A DNA stretch of 44,293 bases, from assembly GCA_017994835.1 (NCBI GenBank), contig JAGOKC010000004.1:1-44293 (forward strand). The letters run 5' to 3'. The DNA is from Aquabacterium sp. Lineage in GTDB: Bacteria; Pseudomonadota; Gammaproteobacteria; Burkholderiales; Burkholderiaceae_C. A program made the position numbers and the translations under genes. The notes under the pieces were generated by a model that saw nothing but the letters and a program-made list of their open reading frames with translations, ran no database searches and had not been told where the DNA came from. Below are positions 35,081 to 44,293 of this stretch, piece by piece (position 1 is the first letter of the stretch; each line of letters opens with the position of its first letter).

Positions 35081-35533
35081 TCAGGCGGGCAGTCGAAGTT
35101 CGACAAAAAACTCGCGCTCTTTGGGGAAGGCCCACACTTGCAGGCCAGTCAGGGATTCGATGCGCTGGCACACGGTCTGCGCCTCAGCGGGGCTTTCGGC
35201 ACCGATCACAAACCACATGTTCAAGGCGTGCTCGCGACGGTAGTTGTGCGCCACCTCGGTCTGGTCATTGACGATGCGGGTGATTTCTTCGAAGCGCTCT
35301 TGCGGCACAGCGATGGCCGCCAGCACAAACTGCCCTCCAGCCGCCTCGATCTGGAACAAGGGGCCAAAGCGGGTCAGCCACCCGTCGCTCAACAGGCGAT
35401 CCAGTCGCGCGATCACCTCATCCTGGGTCAGACCCAGTTGCCTGCCGACCTCGGCATAGGGCGCGTGGCTCAAGGGAAAGCCGCCGTGAAGATGGTTGAT
35501 CAGCCGACGGTCCATGTCATCCAATGGGGTCAT
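35081..35533 (-). CDS. nirG: Siroheme decarboxylase subunit NirG
   Basis: The 150-residue AsnC-like protein has the motif HNYRREHALNMWFV shared by NirD and NirG, whose histidines take part in decarboxylation. It overlaps nirDL by 4 bases (ATGA), so the two are coupled. The split into G and H follows the order in Pseudomonas; which of the four subunits it most resembles by sequence was not computed. Confidence 0.83.
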   Translation of the reverse strand: MTPLDDMDRRLINHLHGGFPLSHAPYAEVGRQLGLTQDEVIARLDRLLSDGWLTRFGPLFQIEAAGGQFVLAAIAVPQERFEEITRIVNDQTEVAHNYRREHALNMWFVIGAESPAEAQTVCQRIESLTGLQVWAFPKEREFFVELRLPA

Positions 35534-36552
35534 GCTGCGGCCAGGATGGGTTGTGTGGGTGGTTGCCGAGGCGTGCTGCTGCGGAAGTAGCGACCCCCGG
35601 TCTGCTTGTAGCGGTGGGTGCTGAACAGCACGGCATGATCGAAGGCGTCCAGGCCGGTGCGCTGCCGGGCATGCGCGATGTGTGCGCGGGTTTCGGCTTC
35701 GGTGCGCCCATGCACCATGCAGTACAGGTTGTAGGGCCAGCCCTCGTCACGCTGGCGTGCGTAGCACAGGGTCACACCGGGCTGACGCGCCAGTTCCTGT
35801 CCGTAGGCCAGGAACTGATCTTCGGGTACGTTGAACACCGTCATCGCATTGGCGTTGACGCCCAGTTCGTGGTGACGCACGATCGCACCCATGCGGCGCA
35901 AGGCTCCGGCATTCAGCCATTGCTCGATCTTCAGCAGTGCCAGCGCCTCGGTGCAACCAGCTTGTTCGGCCCATTGGGCGTAGGGGCGGTCGATCAGGGG
36001 CATGCCAGATTCGATGGCCGCCGCCAGCGCGTGGTCTGCCGTGTCAATGGGGGCGCAACGGCGCGCCTGTGCTGCCTGGCAATGGCCGGTTTTCAGGTCA
36101 AAACCCAGGTCGATGCGGAATGCGCGTCGCATCGGCAGTCGCAAGGCGCGCAAGCAGGTCTGTGCCTCGATGTCGCTCACGCAGGCATCGCGATCTGTGG
36201 CGCTAGGGGCGGTGACCACGAACCACAGGTTCCAGTGGTGTTCGCGTGCGTAGTTGTGGTTGACGTACTCAAACTGGTTGACTTGCTGCGCCACGGCATC
36301 AAGACGATCCGGCGGAACGGCCAGGGCGCACAGCATGGCCGAACCCCCGGCTCCCACGCCGAAGATGCCGCCGATGCGGCTGAGCGCGCCGCATTGCATG
36401 AGGTGTTGATAGCGCGCCTGCACGGCCGCGCTGGTGTGACCGTAGCGTGCCGCGATCACGTCAAATGGACGTGTCACCAGTGGAAAGTCGCGCTGCCAGT
36501 CGTTGAGCAGGGCCAGATCCAGGGTGGACAGATTTTCGATGGCGACGGTCAT
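35530..36552 (-). CDS. nirDL: Fused siroheme decarboxylase NirDL
   Basis: The 340-residue protein is a tandem of two AsnC-like units. The first (about residues 1-155) has the NirD/NirG motif NHNYAREHHWNLWFVV; the second (about 175-330) has the NirL/NirH motif WPYNLYCMVHG. It is thus a natural fusion of NirD and NirL, as in Paracoccus. It begins 3 bases after nirF and works with NirG and NirH on siroheme. Confidence 0.92.
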   Translation of the reverse strand: MTVAIENLSTLDLALLNDWQRDFPLVTRPFDVIAARYGHTSAAVQARYQHLMQCGALSRIGGIFGVGAGGSAMLCALAVPPDRLDAVAQQVNQFEYVNHNYAREHHWNLWFVVTAPSATDRDACVSDIEAQTCLRALRLPMRRAFRIDLGFDLKTGHCQAAQARRCAPIDTADHALAAAIESGMPLIDRPYAQWAEQAGCTEALALLKIEQWLNAGALRRMGAIVRHHELGVNANAMTVFNVPEDQFLAYGQELARQPGVTLCYARQRDEGWPYNLYCMVHGRTEAETRAHIAHARQRTGLDAFDHAVLFSTHRYKQTGGRYFRSSTPRQPPTQPILAAA

Positions 36553-36555
36553 GGT

Positions 36556-37794
36556 TCAAAACCCGATTCGTCCGGAGCGTTGCGTGAGGAAAATGCCGCT
36601 GGGTGCATCCATGGGCAAGGTTTTCAGGGTTTCGAAGCTGCTGGGGTCGATCACGCTGACCAGGTTGGCATCGCGCGAGGAAATCCAGACCTGATCGGCG
36701 CGGGGTGTGAACTCCATGTGCAACACGGCCTTGCCTGGCTCCAGCGTGCGAACCACTTGCCGTGTGGTGGTGTCGATCACCTGCACGTGGCTGTAATCTG
36801 GCACGGCAAAGTTCACCCACACTTGGCGACCATCGGGCCGGGCCATGACAAACACAGGCTGACCCAGAACCGCGATGCGTGCGGTTTCCTGCCAGGTTTC
36901 GGTGTCCACCACCAGCACCTCCCTGCGGCCGATGGCGGGCAGATAGGCGTGACGTCCGGCAACCGCCCAGCCACGCAGGTGCGGCATCTTGTAAACCGGC
37001 AAAGGCTCCTGACCACGGCCATAGCCCGACAGAATCTTGCGGGCCTGAGGCTGGGCGGCCCACAGGTCGATCAGGGCCAGACCGTCTTCACCAAACAGGC
37101 CGGCGATGTAGTAGCGTCCGTTCGGGGTCACCAGCGCATCGTAGGGCTGGTGACCGATGTGCTTGATGCGTTGAATGCGAGAAGGGTGTCCCTTGCCTGA
37201 AACGTCGGCGATCCAGACCTCATCGGCATCGAACAGCGAAAACACAAAGCGCTGACCTTGTCCGGCGGTGGGCACATCGACCAGCCCCACCACGCGTGAG
37301 AGCTTGCCGGGTTCGTATTCAGCAGGGATGTCGGCAACCAGTTCCAGGGTCTGGGCATCGAACACCTTGACCCCACCCGGGGTGTAGTTCTGTGCGGCCA
37401 CATAACGGCCGTCTTGCGACATGGCTCCGCCAATGCTGTTGCCAGCCTGCATGATGCGGGCTTCGAGCTTGCGGGTCAGCATGTTGACCTTGCTCAGCGC
37501 ACCGTCGCGTCCGAAAATGAAAGCGTGCTGTTGATCGCGTGAGAACACCGCTGCCGCGTGCGACAGATCGCCCAGGCCGGTGATGTCACCGAGGTTCTGC
37601 AAGCGGGTGGTGTTGATGATCGCCACCGTGCCGGATGCGCGTTGAATGACCAGTCCGAGGTCACCCGTTCCGACCGGGGTGGAGGGCTGCAGCGCACAGG
37701 CTTGCAGGGCCAGCATCCCGGCCAACATGACCGTGCGGGCGGCATGGCGAACAGCACGAGACAGGGATGATCGAGATTGGATCCGGGCGTTCAT
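36556..37794 (-). CDS. nirF: Heme d1 biosynthesis lipoprotein NirF
   Basis: The 412-residue protein is a d1-type propeller without a heme c domain, as expected for NirF, which processes a precursor to dihydro-heme d1. The N-terminus has a signal ending in LALQAC (Cys33), a fair lipobox, so it is probably anchored to the inner face of a membrane on the periplasmic side. It is placed between nirC and nirDL as in other cd1 clusters. Confidence 0.92.
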   Translation of the reverse strand: MNARIQSRSSLSRAVRHAARTVMLAGMLALQACALQPSTPVGTGDLGLVIQRASGTVAIINTTRLQNLGDITGLGDLSHAAAVFSRDQQHAFIFGRDGALSKVNMLTRKLEARIMQAGNSIGGAMSQDGRYVAAQNYTPGGVKVFDAQTLELVADIPAEYEPGKLSRVVGLVDVPTAGQGQRFVFSLFDADEVWIADVSGKGHPSRIQRIKHIGHQPYDALVTPNGRYYIAGLFGEDGLALIDLWAAQPQARKILSGYGRGQEPLPVYKMPHLRGWAVAGRHAYLPAIGRREVLVVDTETWQETARIAVLGQPVFVMARPDGRQVWVNFAVPDYSHVQVIDTTTRQVVRTLEPGKAVLHMEFTPRADQVWISSRDANLVSVIDPSSFETLKTLPMDAPSGIFLTQRSGRIGF

Positions 37795-37815
37795 GTCAGC
37801 GCGCTCCCTGCAGGC

Positions 37816-38169
37816 TCATTCAGTTGGAAAGCCAACGATCAGTTGTTCGGCAATCCAGCGGGCGTCGGCTTCGGAGATCATGCCCTTCCAACCAGGCATG
37901 GGCGTGCCGTGACGTCCGTGATAAATCGTTGCCACCAGGCTGTCCAGCGGTTTGCCAGCCAGCGCGGTGGGCGTCAAAGGAGGCCCCAACCCGCCTGTCA
38001 GCGTCATGCCGTGGCATGAGCCGCAGTCTTGTCGCACCATGCGCACCAGTTTTTGCTGCTGCGCCTGGCCCGCCGTCAGGTTGGCCGACGACGGGGGCGG
38101 GGCCGTGCTGCATGCAGCGGCCAGCACCAGGCTGGACGCCACACAGAGCCAAGTCAGTCTTGTACGCAA
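37816..38169 (-). CDS. nirC: Small c-type cytochrome NirC
   Basis: The 117-residue cytochrome c has CGSCH at 49-53 and a methionine-ligand region TPMPGW. It can pass electrons to NirS or in heme d1 maturation. The start is a TTG two bases after nirM; the next methionine lies after the signal and would remove it. The signal ends in LAAAC followed by a proline- and serine-rich stretch, so it may be a lipoprotein, though alanine at -3 makes the lipobox weak. Confidence 0.85.
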   Translation of the reverse strand: MRTRLTWLCVASSLVLAAACSTAPPPSSANLTAGQAQQQKLVRMVRQDCGSCHGMTLTGGLGPPLTPTALAGKPLDSLVATIYHGRHGTPMPGWKGMISEADARWIAEQLIVGFPTE

Positions 38170-38171
38170 GA

Positions 38172-38492
38172 TCAGGACTTGAGGATGGACTCAACCGAAG
38201 CCTTCAGATCGGCATCGTTGATCTTTTCGGGTGCGTGTGCAGGCATGGGGATCGGACCCCACACACCCTTGCCGCCTGCGCGAACCTTCTCAGCCAGTTT
38301 GGCAGGGGCGGCCTTGTCGCCCTTGTACTTGGCTGCGATGTCCTTGAAGGCTGGTCCCACCATCTTCTTGTCCTTGGCATGGCAGGCCATGCAGCCTGCC
38401 TTGGTCATGGCTTCGTCGGGGGTGGCAGCCATGCTGCTGGTGGCGACCAGGGCCAGGCCCATGGCCGAGAGAATGAAAGTCAGCTTTTTCAT
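38172..38492 (-). CDS. nirM: Cytochrome c551, electron donor to nitrite reductase
   Basis: The 106-residue protein has a Sec signal peptide (residues 1-22), the heme motif CMACH at 34-38 and the axial-methionine region GPIPMPAHAP. It is a class I c551 that brings electrons from the respiratory chain to NirS in the periplasm. It lies 13 bases after nirS, the standard nirSM order. Confidence 0.93.
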   Translation of the reverse strand: MKKLTFILSAMGLALVATSSMAATPDEAMTKAGCMACHAKDKKMVGPAFKDIAAKYKGDKAAPAKLAEKVRAGGKGVWGPIPMPAHAPEKINDADLKASVESILKS

Positions 38493-38505
38493 GTGCTACT
38501 CCTGC

Positions 38506-40305
<1,800 letters not shown>

Positions 40306-40342
40306 TCAAGTTCCATCGTGCTCAGGTAAACCCCAGTGATCC

Positions 40343-40356
40343 TTAAAGCAAATCAA
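40343..40356 (-). promoter_or_regulatory. FNR/DNR-like box 1 upstream of nirS
   Basis: TTAAA-GCAA-ATCAA matches TTGAT-N4-ATCAA at 8 of 10 positions, with one perfect half-site. Its centre is about 120 bases before the nirS ATG. A start point 41.5 bases downstream would fall near 40308, with CACGAT as a plausible -10. It would be read by the Dnr-type protein encoded next to it. Confidence 0.6.
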
Positions 40357-40380
40357 GTGGACGCCATCGTCCCGGTCAAC

Positions 40381-40394
40381 ATGAGGCAAATCAA
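40381..40394 (-). promoter_or_regulatory. FNR/DNR-like box 2, overlapping the regulator stop
   Basis: ATGAG-GCAA-ATCAA matches the FNR consensus at 8 of 10 positions and shares the ten bases GCAAATCAAG with box 1, 38 bases away. It overlaps the stop codon of the regulator gene, so it may be chance or a second upstream site. Confidence 0.4.
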
Positions 40395-41140
40395 GCGCAA
40401 TGTGGCGTTTGTGTCACGCGTCTGGCGTGAGACACCGTGTATTGAGACAGTTGTTCCGTGTCACAGATGTGAATGTGGCGTTTGTCAACTTCGATGAGGC
40501 CGTGTTCGATCAATTCGTGCAGCACGTTGGAGAAATATTCCGGCGTCACTGACAGGCGCGACGCCAAGGTGGCCTTGCTGACAGGCAAGGTGATGGTGCG
40601 CTGCCGAGGGGCTTGTTCAAAGCTGCAGGGCAGGGCGGGGGTGTCGTCGCTCAGCAGGTACTCGATCACCCTTTGCATGCCCGAGTGCAGGGTGTAGCAC
40701 TCAACGTCGTGTGTCAGGCGGTTAAGGCTGTCAGAAATGCCGCTCAACATGCGCAAGGCAAAGCGGTGATTGGCATCGAGCTCACGCATGATGGCCGAGC
40801 GCCCGACCGTCAGCAGGGTGGTGTCCACCAAGGCTTGCGCGTTGACGAGGTAGGGGAGGTTGCTGAACATCAGGGCTTCGGCAAAAGCCTGGCCTGGGCG
40901 GATCAAGTCGAGCACCTTTTCCTGACCGTTGGCGGCCAGCACAAACAGCTTGACCTGTCCGCTGATCACCGCGTGCAGTTCATCGCAGGGGTCGCCTGCC
41001 TGGAACAGCAACTCGCCGCGCGAGGCCTGCCGCACGATGCAGTCCTCGGACAGACGCTCCAGCTCGCACGCGGGCATGTCCGAAAACAGCGGCAGGTCGC
41101 GCAGGTAGGGGATGACGGCATACGCGGTCTGACGTTTCAT
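40391..41140 (-). CDS. dnr: Crp/Fnr-family regulator, Dnr-like
   Basis: The 249-residue regulator has a cyclic-nucleotide-type sensor domain (about residues 20-130) and a C-terminal winged helix with SKATLASRLSVTPEYFSNVLHEL. It lacks the cysteine cluster of FNR, so it fits the Dnr/NnrR group that answers nitric oxide and switches on denitrification genes. It lies 160 bases upstream of nirS on the same strand. The start at 41140 has the family N-terminus; the frame runs upstream for 30 codons that are not family-like. The symbol is by position and type, not by search. Confidence 0.8.
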   Translation of the reverse strand: MKRQTAYAVIPYLRDLPLFSDMPACELERLSEDCIVRQASRGELLFQAGDPCDELHAVISGQVKLFVLAANGQEKVLDLIRPGQAFAEALMFSNLPYLVNAQALVDTTLLTVGRSAIMRELDANHRFALRMLSGISDSLNRLTHDVECYTLHSGMQRVIEYLLSDDTPALPCSFEQAPRQRTITLPVSKATLASRLSVTPEYFSNVLHELIEHGLIEVDKRHIHICDTEQLSQYTVSHARRVTQTPHCA

Positions 41141-41201
41141 GAAGCACTTTCCTGTCGGCCGGATACCGGGTGCGTGACTGAATCTGAAACTGTGATCCGA
41201 G

Positions 41202-41223
41202 GGCTGAGCCCATTGTTTCAGCC
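41202..41223. repeat. Inverted repeat upstream of the dnr-like gene
   Basis: GGCTGA and TCAGCC, 10 bases apart, lie in the 280-base gap between the divergent dnr-like and dehydrogenase genes. The rest of this gap shows no clear promoter, FNR box or small gene. Confidence 0.3.
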
Positions 41224-41420
41224 AATGCACGGTCCATCAAGCCCACCTGTGCTTTGGAAGTACGGCGATGGTCTGCGCACTGTGGTGAGGTCGTCCTTTC
41301 GGAGTAGCCGGTGGGGCGTGTGCGGTCTCGCGTGCACCCTTTGTGTTGGTGCAAGGATCAGGGTGAGGGATGATGTATGCCTTGCGATTGTTTTGATCTG
41401 TCACTGAGGCGAGATTTCCC

Positions 41421-42365
41421 ATGAGCACTTTGTCTTCTTCCGCTTCGCAGGATGGCCTGCGTTTTGACGGCCGCGTGGCCATCGTGACCGGTGCCGGAGG
41501 CGGACTGGGCCGCAGCCATGCGCTGCAACTGGCGGCACGTGGTGCCAAGGTGCTGGTCAACGACCTGGGCTCTGCCCGCGATGGCAGTGGCGGCAGCAGC
41601 GCCGCCGCCGAGGCCGTGGTGGCCGAGATCCGTGCCGCCGGTGGTGTGGCGATGGCCAATGGTGCGTCGGTGACCGATCCGGCGGGCGTGCAGGCCATGG
41701 TCGATCAGGTGATGGCCGAATGGGGCCGCATCGACATTCTGGTCAATAACGCCGGTATCTTGCGGGACAAGAGCTTCTCGAAGATGACGCTCGATGACTT
41801 CCGCCTCGTGGTCGATGTCCACCTGATGGGCAGCTTCTACACGACCAAGGTGGTGTGGGACATCATGAAGGCGCAGGGCTACGGTCGCGTCATCTTCACC
41901 ACCTCGTCGTCGGGCCTGTTCGGTAACTTTGGGCAGGCCAACTACGGGGCCGCCAAGATGGCGGTGGTGGGCTTGATGCAGACCTTGTCGCTCGAAGGCG
42001 AGAAGTACAACGTGCGCGTCAACTGCCTGGCACCCACTGCGGCCACGCGCATGACCGAAGACCTGATGCCACCAGCCGTGCTGGCCTTGCTCACGCCCGA
42101 GCGTGTGTCGCCGGGCGTGGTGTTTCTGGCCAGTGAGGAGGCACCGACTCGCACCATCTTGTGTGCGGGAGCAGGCGGGTTCGCCACCTCGCACATCACC
42201 TTGACCGAGGGCACCGTGGTGCTGGAAGGTGCCGACGCCGCCGAGCAGGTAGCCGCCCGTTTTGCGCAGATCGATGACCGTGCCGGCGAGATCGTGCCGG
42301 GCAGTGGTTCAGCCCAAACCCAAAACCAGTTGGCCCAGGTCATGGCCGTGCGTGCTGGAGGCTGA
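41421..42365 (+). CDS. Short-chain dehydrogenase, 3-hydroxyacyl-CoA dehydrogenase-like
   Basis: The 314-residue SDR has the NAD(P) motif TGAGGGLG (residues 23-30), NNAG (109-112), Ser162-164 and the catalytic pair Tyr175/Lys179 in YGAAK. The sequence (RSHALQLAARGAKVLVNDLG) is that of the (3R)-hydroxyacyl-CoA dehydrogenase part of multifunctional enzyme type 2. It probably oxidises a 3-hydroxyacyl-CoA. It is a lone gene, divergent from the dnr-like gene. Confidence 0.88.
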   Translation: MSTLSSSASQDGLRFDGRVAIVTGAGGGLGRSHALQLAARGAKVLVNDLGSARDGSGGSSAAAEAVVAEIRAAGGVAMANGASVTDPAGVQAMVDQVMAEWGRIDILVNNAGILRDKSFSKMTLDDFRLVVDVHLMGSFYTTKVVWDIMKAQGYGRVIFTTSSSGLFGNFGQANYGAAKMAVVGLMQTLSLEGEKYNVRVNCLAPTAATRMTEDLMPPAVLALLTPERVSPGVVFLASEEAPTRTILCAGAGGFATSHITLTEGTVVLEGADAAEQVAARFAQIDDRAGEIVPGSGSAQTQNQLAQVMAVRAGG

Positions 42366-42376
42366 GCCTCGCAGCG

Positions 42377-43060
42377 TCAGCGTTGGTAATGCAGCATGCG
42401 CCCCTTGTAAGGCGTGCCGTGGACATCGTCGCCGCTGAGGTCGATTTCTTCGAGCACAAAGCCCGCATGGGCCATGCGCTTGTTGAAGGCCGAACGGTTA
42501 CCCCGGTTGGGGTCCACGATCAGCACCTCGGCACAGGGCAGGGTGTGCAGCGCGATGAAGCCCGACAGCTTGCCTGATTCGTCGCGCTCATACAGCACGT
42601 CGCTGCCGATGATCAGGTCGAAACACCCTGTCACAGCAGGATGCCCTGGGCGTTGCACCGTCTCGGCGTCGTCACCCCAGTTGCCGTGCCGATAGGCCAG
42701 AGGCGGCAGATCATTGAGGTCGATGTTGCGATTGAGAAAGGTCTCGGTCAGCGGGTGACAGTCTGAAGCGGTCACGTCAGCCCCCTGGCGGTGCACCACC
42801 AGGCTGGCCAGCGCCAGGCCGCAACCTACTTCCAGAATCCGCTCGCCCGGCACCAGAGGCCGCTTGGCCATCCACAGGGCCAATTGCATGGACGAGGGCC
42901 ACAACAAGCCGAACAACGGCCAGGCGGCGCTGGAAATGCCCAACGCTTCGGCTTCGCCCAGCGGATCGGCATATTGCTGGCGATCGAGCAGGGACTGGAT
43001 GTGGAGGTCGGCGGTGCCATGGATGGCAACCCACTCTTGTTTGGTCTGGTAGCCCGGCAT
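42377..43060 (-). CDS. Class I SAM-dependent methyltransferase (family-16-like)
   Basis: The 227-residue protein has the SAM-binding motif ILEVGCGLALASLVVHRQGADVTASD in its core (shortened: LEVGCGLALASL) and IIGSDVLYE after it. WPSSMQLALWM before the motif is typical of the METTL21/family-16 group of protein lysine methyltransferases. The target is unknown. The start at 43060 omits a leading stretch without family features. Confidence 0.8.
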   Translation of the reverse strand: MPGYQTKQEWVAIHGTADLHIQSLLDRQQYADPLGEAEALGISSAAWPLFGLLWPSSMQLALWMAKRPLVPGERILEVGCGLALASLVVHRQGADVTASDCHPLTETFLNRNIDLNDLPPLAYRHGNWGDDAETVQRPGHPAVTGCFDLIIGSDVLYERDESGKLSGFIALHTLPCAEVLIVDPNRGNRSAFNKRMAHAGFVLEEIDLSGDDVHGTPYKGRMLHYQR

Positions 43061-43290
43061 GTGCGCGGTGCCCTTCGAGGGGAGTGGCACTCTGAGATGA
43101 GGGCGCACTCGGCGTGAATCGGCGCAATGCGGCGGGCTGTCGAGGTCGAACAGACATTCACGCGGGGCAAGACGAGAAGGCAGCCAAGCCCTTGATCCGG
43201 ATGGCCTGCCGTGCGGTCAGTGTAGCCCACGGACCCTTTGGGTTAGCATGGGCCGCTCTCACCACTGAATCGGCGTCACTTGCTAACCGG

Positions 43291-44136
43291 ATGAAAACAC
43301 CTCCCAGACTGCAGTCCCTTGTTGAAGAAGGCTTGATCGACACCGTCGTGCGTCAGCTGATGAGCGGCAAGGAGGCCATGGTGTACGTGGTCCGGCGTGG
43401 GGACCAAACGCTGTGCGCCAAGATCTACAAAGAGGCGACGAACCGCAGCTTCCGGCAGGCGGTCGACTACACCGAGAACCGCAAGACCAAGAACACCCGC
43501 CAGGCCCGTGCGATGGCCAAAGGCACCCGCTTTGGACGGCAGGCGCAGGAAGCTGCGTGGCAAAGCGCCGAGGTCGATGCCCTCTATCGCCTGGCCGCAG
43601 CGGGGGTGCGCGTGCCTCAGCCCTACACTTTTCTGGATGGCGTGCTGTTGATGGAGCTGGTGGCCGACGCCGAAGGCGATGCCGCCCCCCGGCTCAACGA
43701 TGTGTGCTTCACGGCGCAGGAAGCGCGCGACCACCATGCGACCTTGTTGACCGAAGTGGTGCGCATGCTGTGTGCCGGGGTGGTGCACGGCGACCTCTCC
43801 GAGTTCAACATCCTGCTGGCGCAAGACGGCCCGGTCATCATCGACCTGCCGCAGGCCGTGGATGCGGCCGGCAACAACCACGCCAAGCGCATGTTGCTGC
43901 GCGACGTGGGCAACCTGCGCGACTTCTTCGGCGGCTTCGCGCCCGATCTGCTGTCCACGGACTACGGGCCCGAGATCTGGGCGCTGTATGAGCAAGGTGT
44001 CTTGACACCTGAAACGCTGCTAACGGGCCAGTTCAAGCACGCGACCGGATCTGTGGATCTGGGTGGGGTGATCCGCGAGATCGACGATGCACGGGATGAA
44101 GAGACCATGCGACGCCTGCGGATGCAGCAGTCCTAG
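43291..44136 (+). CDS. RIO-family serine/threonine kinase
   Basis: The 281-residue kinase has RIO features: SGKEAMVYVV as the loop, Lys44 in CAKIYKE as the ATP lysine, VVHGDLSEFNILL with catalytic Asp168 and VIIDLPQAVD with the metal-binding Asp185. RIO kinases act in ribosome maturation in archaea and eukaryotes; the bacterial group is less studied. The ATG at 43291 begins the family N-terminus. The 230 bases upstream hold no other gene I can support. Confidence 0.9.
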   Translation: MKTPPRLQSLVEEGLIDTVVRQLMSGKEAMVYVVRRGDQTLCAKIYKEATNRSFRQAVDYTENRKTKNTRQARAMAKGTRFGRQAQEAAWQSAEVDALYRLAAAGVRVPQPYTFLDGVLLMELVADAEGDAAPRLNDVCFTAQEARDHHATLLTEVVRMLCAGVVHGDLSEFNILLAQDGPVIIDLPQAVDAAGNNHAKRMLLRDVGNLRDFFGGFAPDLLSTDYGPEIWALYEQGVLTPETLLTGQFKHATGSVDLGGVIREIDDARDEETMRRLRMQQS

Positions 44137-44196
44137 AGTGGCCTTGATGGCCCGTGTGGTGAGCGGTTTGCATACACACGAAGCGCACATGGCCTC

Positions 44197-44224
44197 TTGA
44201 AACTGCGCGCGTCGTCCCTATAAT
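44197..44224 (+). promoter_or_regulatory. Sigma-70-type promoter of a heat-shock operon
   Basis: TTGAAA (44197-44202), 16 bases, then a perfect TATAAT (44219-44224). It directly precedes the CIRCE element. CTTGAAA together with CCCTATAA might also be read by sigma-32, though the -10 fits poorly. Confidence 0.75.
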
Positions 44225-44227
44225 CTG

Positions 44228-44254
44228 TTAGCACTCACCATAGACGAGTGCCAA
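44228..44254. promoter_or_regulatory. CIRCE element, HrcA repressor site
   Basis: TTAGCACTC, nine bases, GAGTGCCAA: one mismatch from the consensus TTAGCACTC-N9-GAGTGCTAA. It lies just after the -10 element, as an HrcA operator should. In betaproteobacteria it stands before groES-groEL, which is expected right after the window. Confidence 0.95.
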
Positions 44255-44293
44255 TGACCAGGCCGCTTCGGCGGTCGTGTCTCGCATTCGTAC

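Noticed and set aside
35524-37200. Plus-strand open frame of about 560 codons across nirDL and nirF
   Set aside because: Antisense to well-recognised nir genes, no domain seen; a shadow of high third-position GC.
41391-41404. TTGAT-CTGT-CACTG as an FNR box before the short-chain dehydrogenase
   Set aside because: Only one half-site matches; the other has a single matching base.
42358-42370. GAGGC-TGA-GCCTC hairpin at the end of the short-chain dehydrogenase gene
   Set aside because: Only 5 bp, contains the stop codon and lacks a T-run; too weak to call a terminator.

Overview
The window reads as a chromosomal segment of a GC-rich betaproteobacterium of the order Burkholderiales, probably near the Comamonadaceae/Sphaerotilus-Leptothrix group. 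This placement is inferred from gene order (rhodanese-grxC-secB-gpsA; aroQ-accB-accC-prmA-zinc-ribbon protein) and from protein style; no search was run. Genes are dense, no gene-free stretch exceeds 300 bases, and I see no transposase, phage gene or CRISPR array.

Layout. 1-2422: tRNA-Arg(CCG), then selD-mnmH, which make selenophosphate and 2-selenouridine in tRNA. 2453-5887: a Tat-exported PhoD-like phosphatase, divergent from an HDOD-GAF signalling protein. 5900-10410: an AraC-type regulator divergent from a three-gene unit of two unlike acyl-CoA dehydrogenase homologues and an acetoacetate-decarboxylase-like protein. The first dehydrogenase homologue appears to lack the catalytic glutamate. 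10454-14244: trmL, gpsA, secB, grxC, a membrane-anchored rhodanese and gpmA.

14265-21069 (minus strand): aroQ-accB-accC-prmA-zinc-ribbon protein-PfkB kinase-endonuclease/phosphatase-like protein, closely packed. Between accB and accC the first 11 codons of accC are duplicated. The duplicate starts a 38-residue leader frame that overlaps the accC start, and all five base differences between the copies are synonymous. 21209-25251 (minus): a TlpA-type thioredoxin, an unrecognised protein, an OafA-type acyltransferase with more AT-rich codon use, and lysS. 25308-31551 (plus): a small surface-polysaccharide locus with a flippase, a hexapeptide acyltransferase, a GT4, a GT2, a DegT aminotransferase and an initiating sugar-phosphate transferase. 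No polymerase or export gene is visible.

31703-41140 (minus): a cytochrome cd1 nitrite reductase locus, nirS-nirM-nirC-nirF-nirDL-nirG-nirH-nirJ-nirN, with a Dnr/Crp-type regulator just upstream and two FNR/DNR-like boxes before nirS. NirS reduces nitrite to NO in the periplasm, NirM and probably NirC carry electrons, and the remaining genes build heme d1 from siroheme. nirE is absent from the window. Directly after nirN lies a 44-codon, 5'-truncated reading frame resembling a hemerythrin C-terminus, probably a deletion scar.

41421-44136: a short-chain dehydrogenase, a family-16-type methyltransferase and a RIO-type kinase. The window ends in a sigma-70-like promoter with a CIRCE operator, so groES-groEL or another HrcA-controlled operon probably starts just beyond it.
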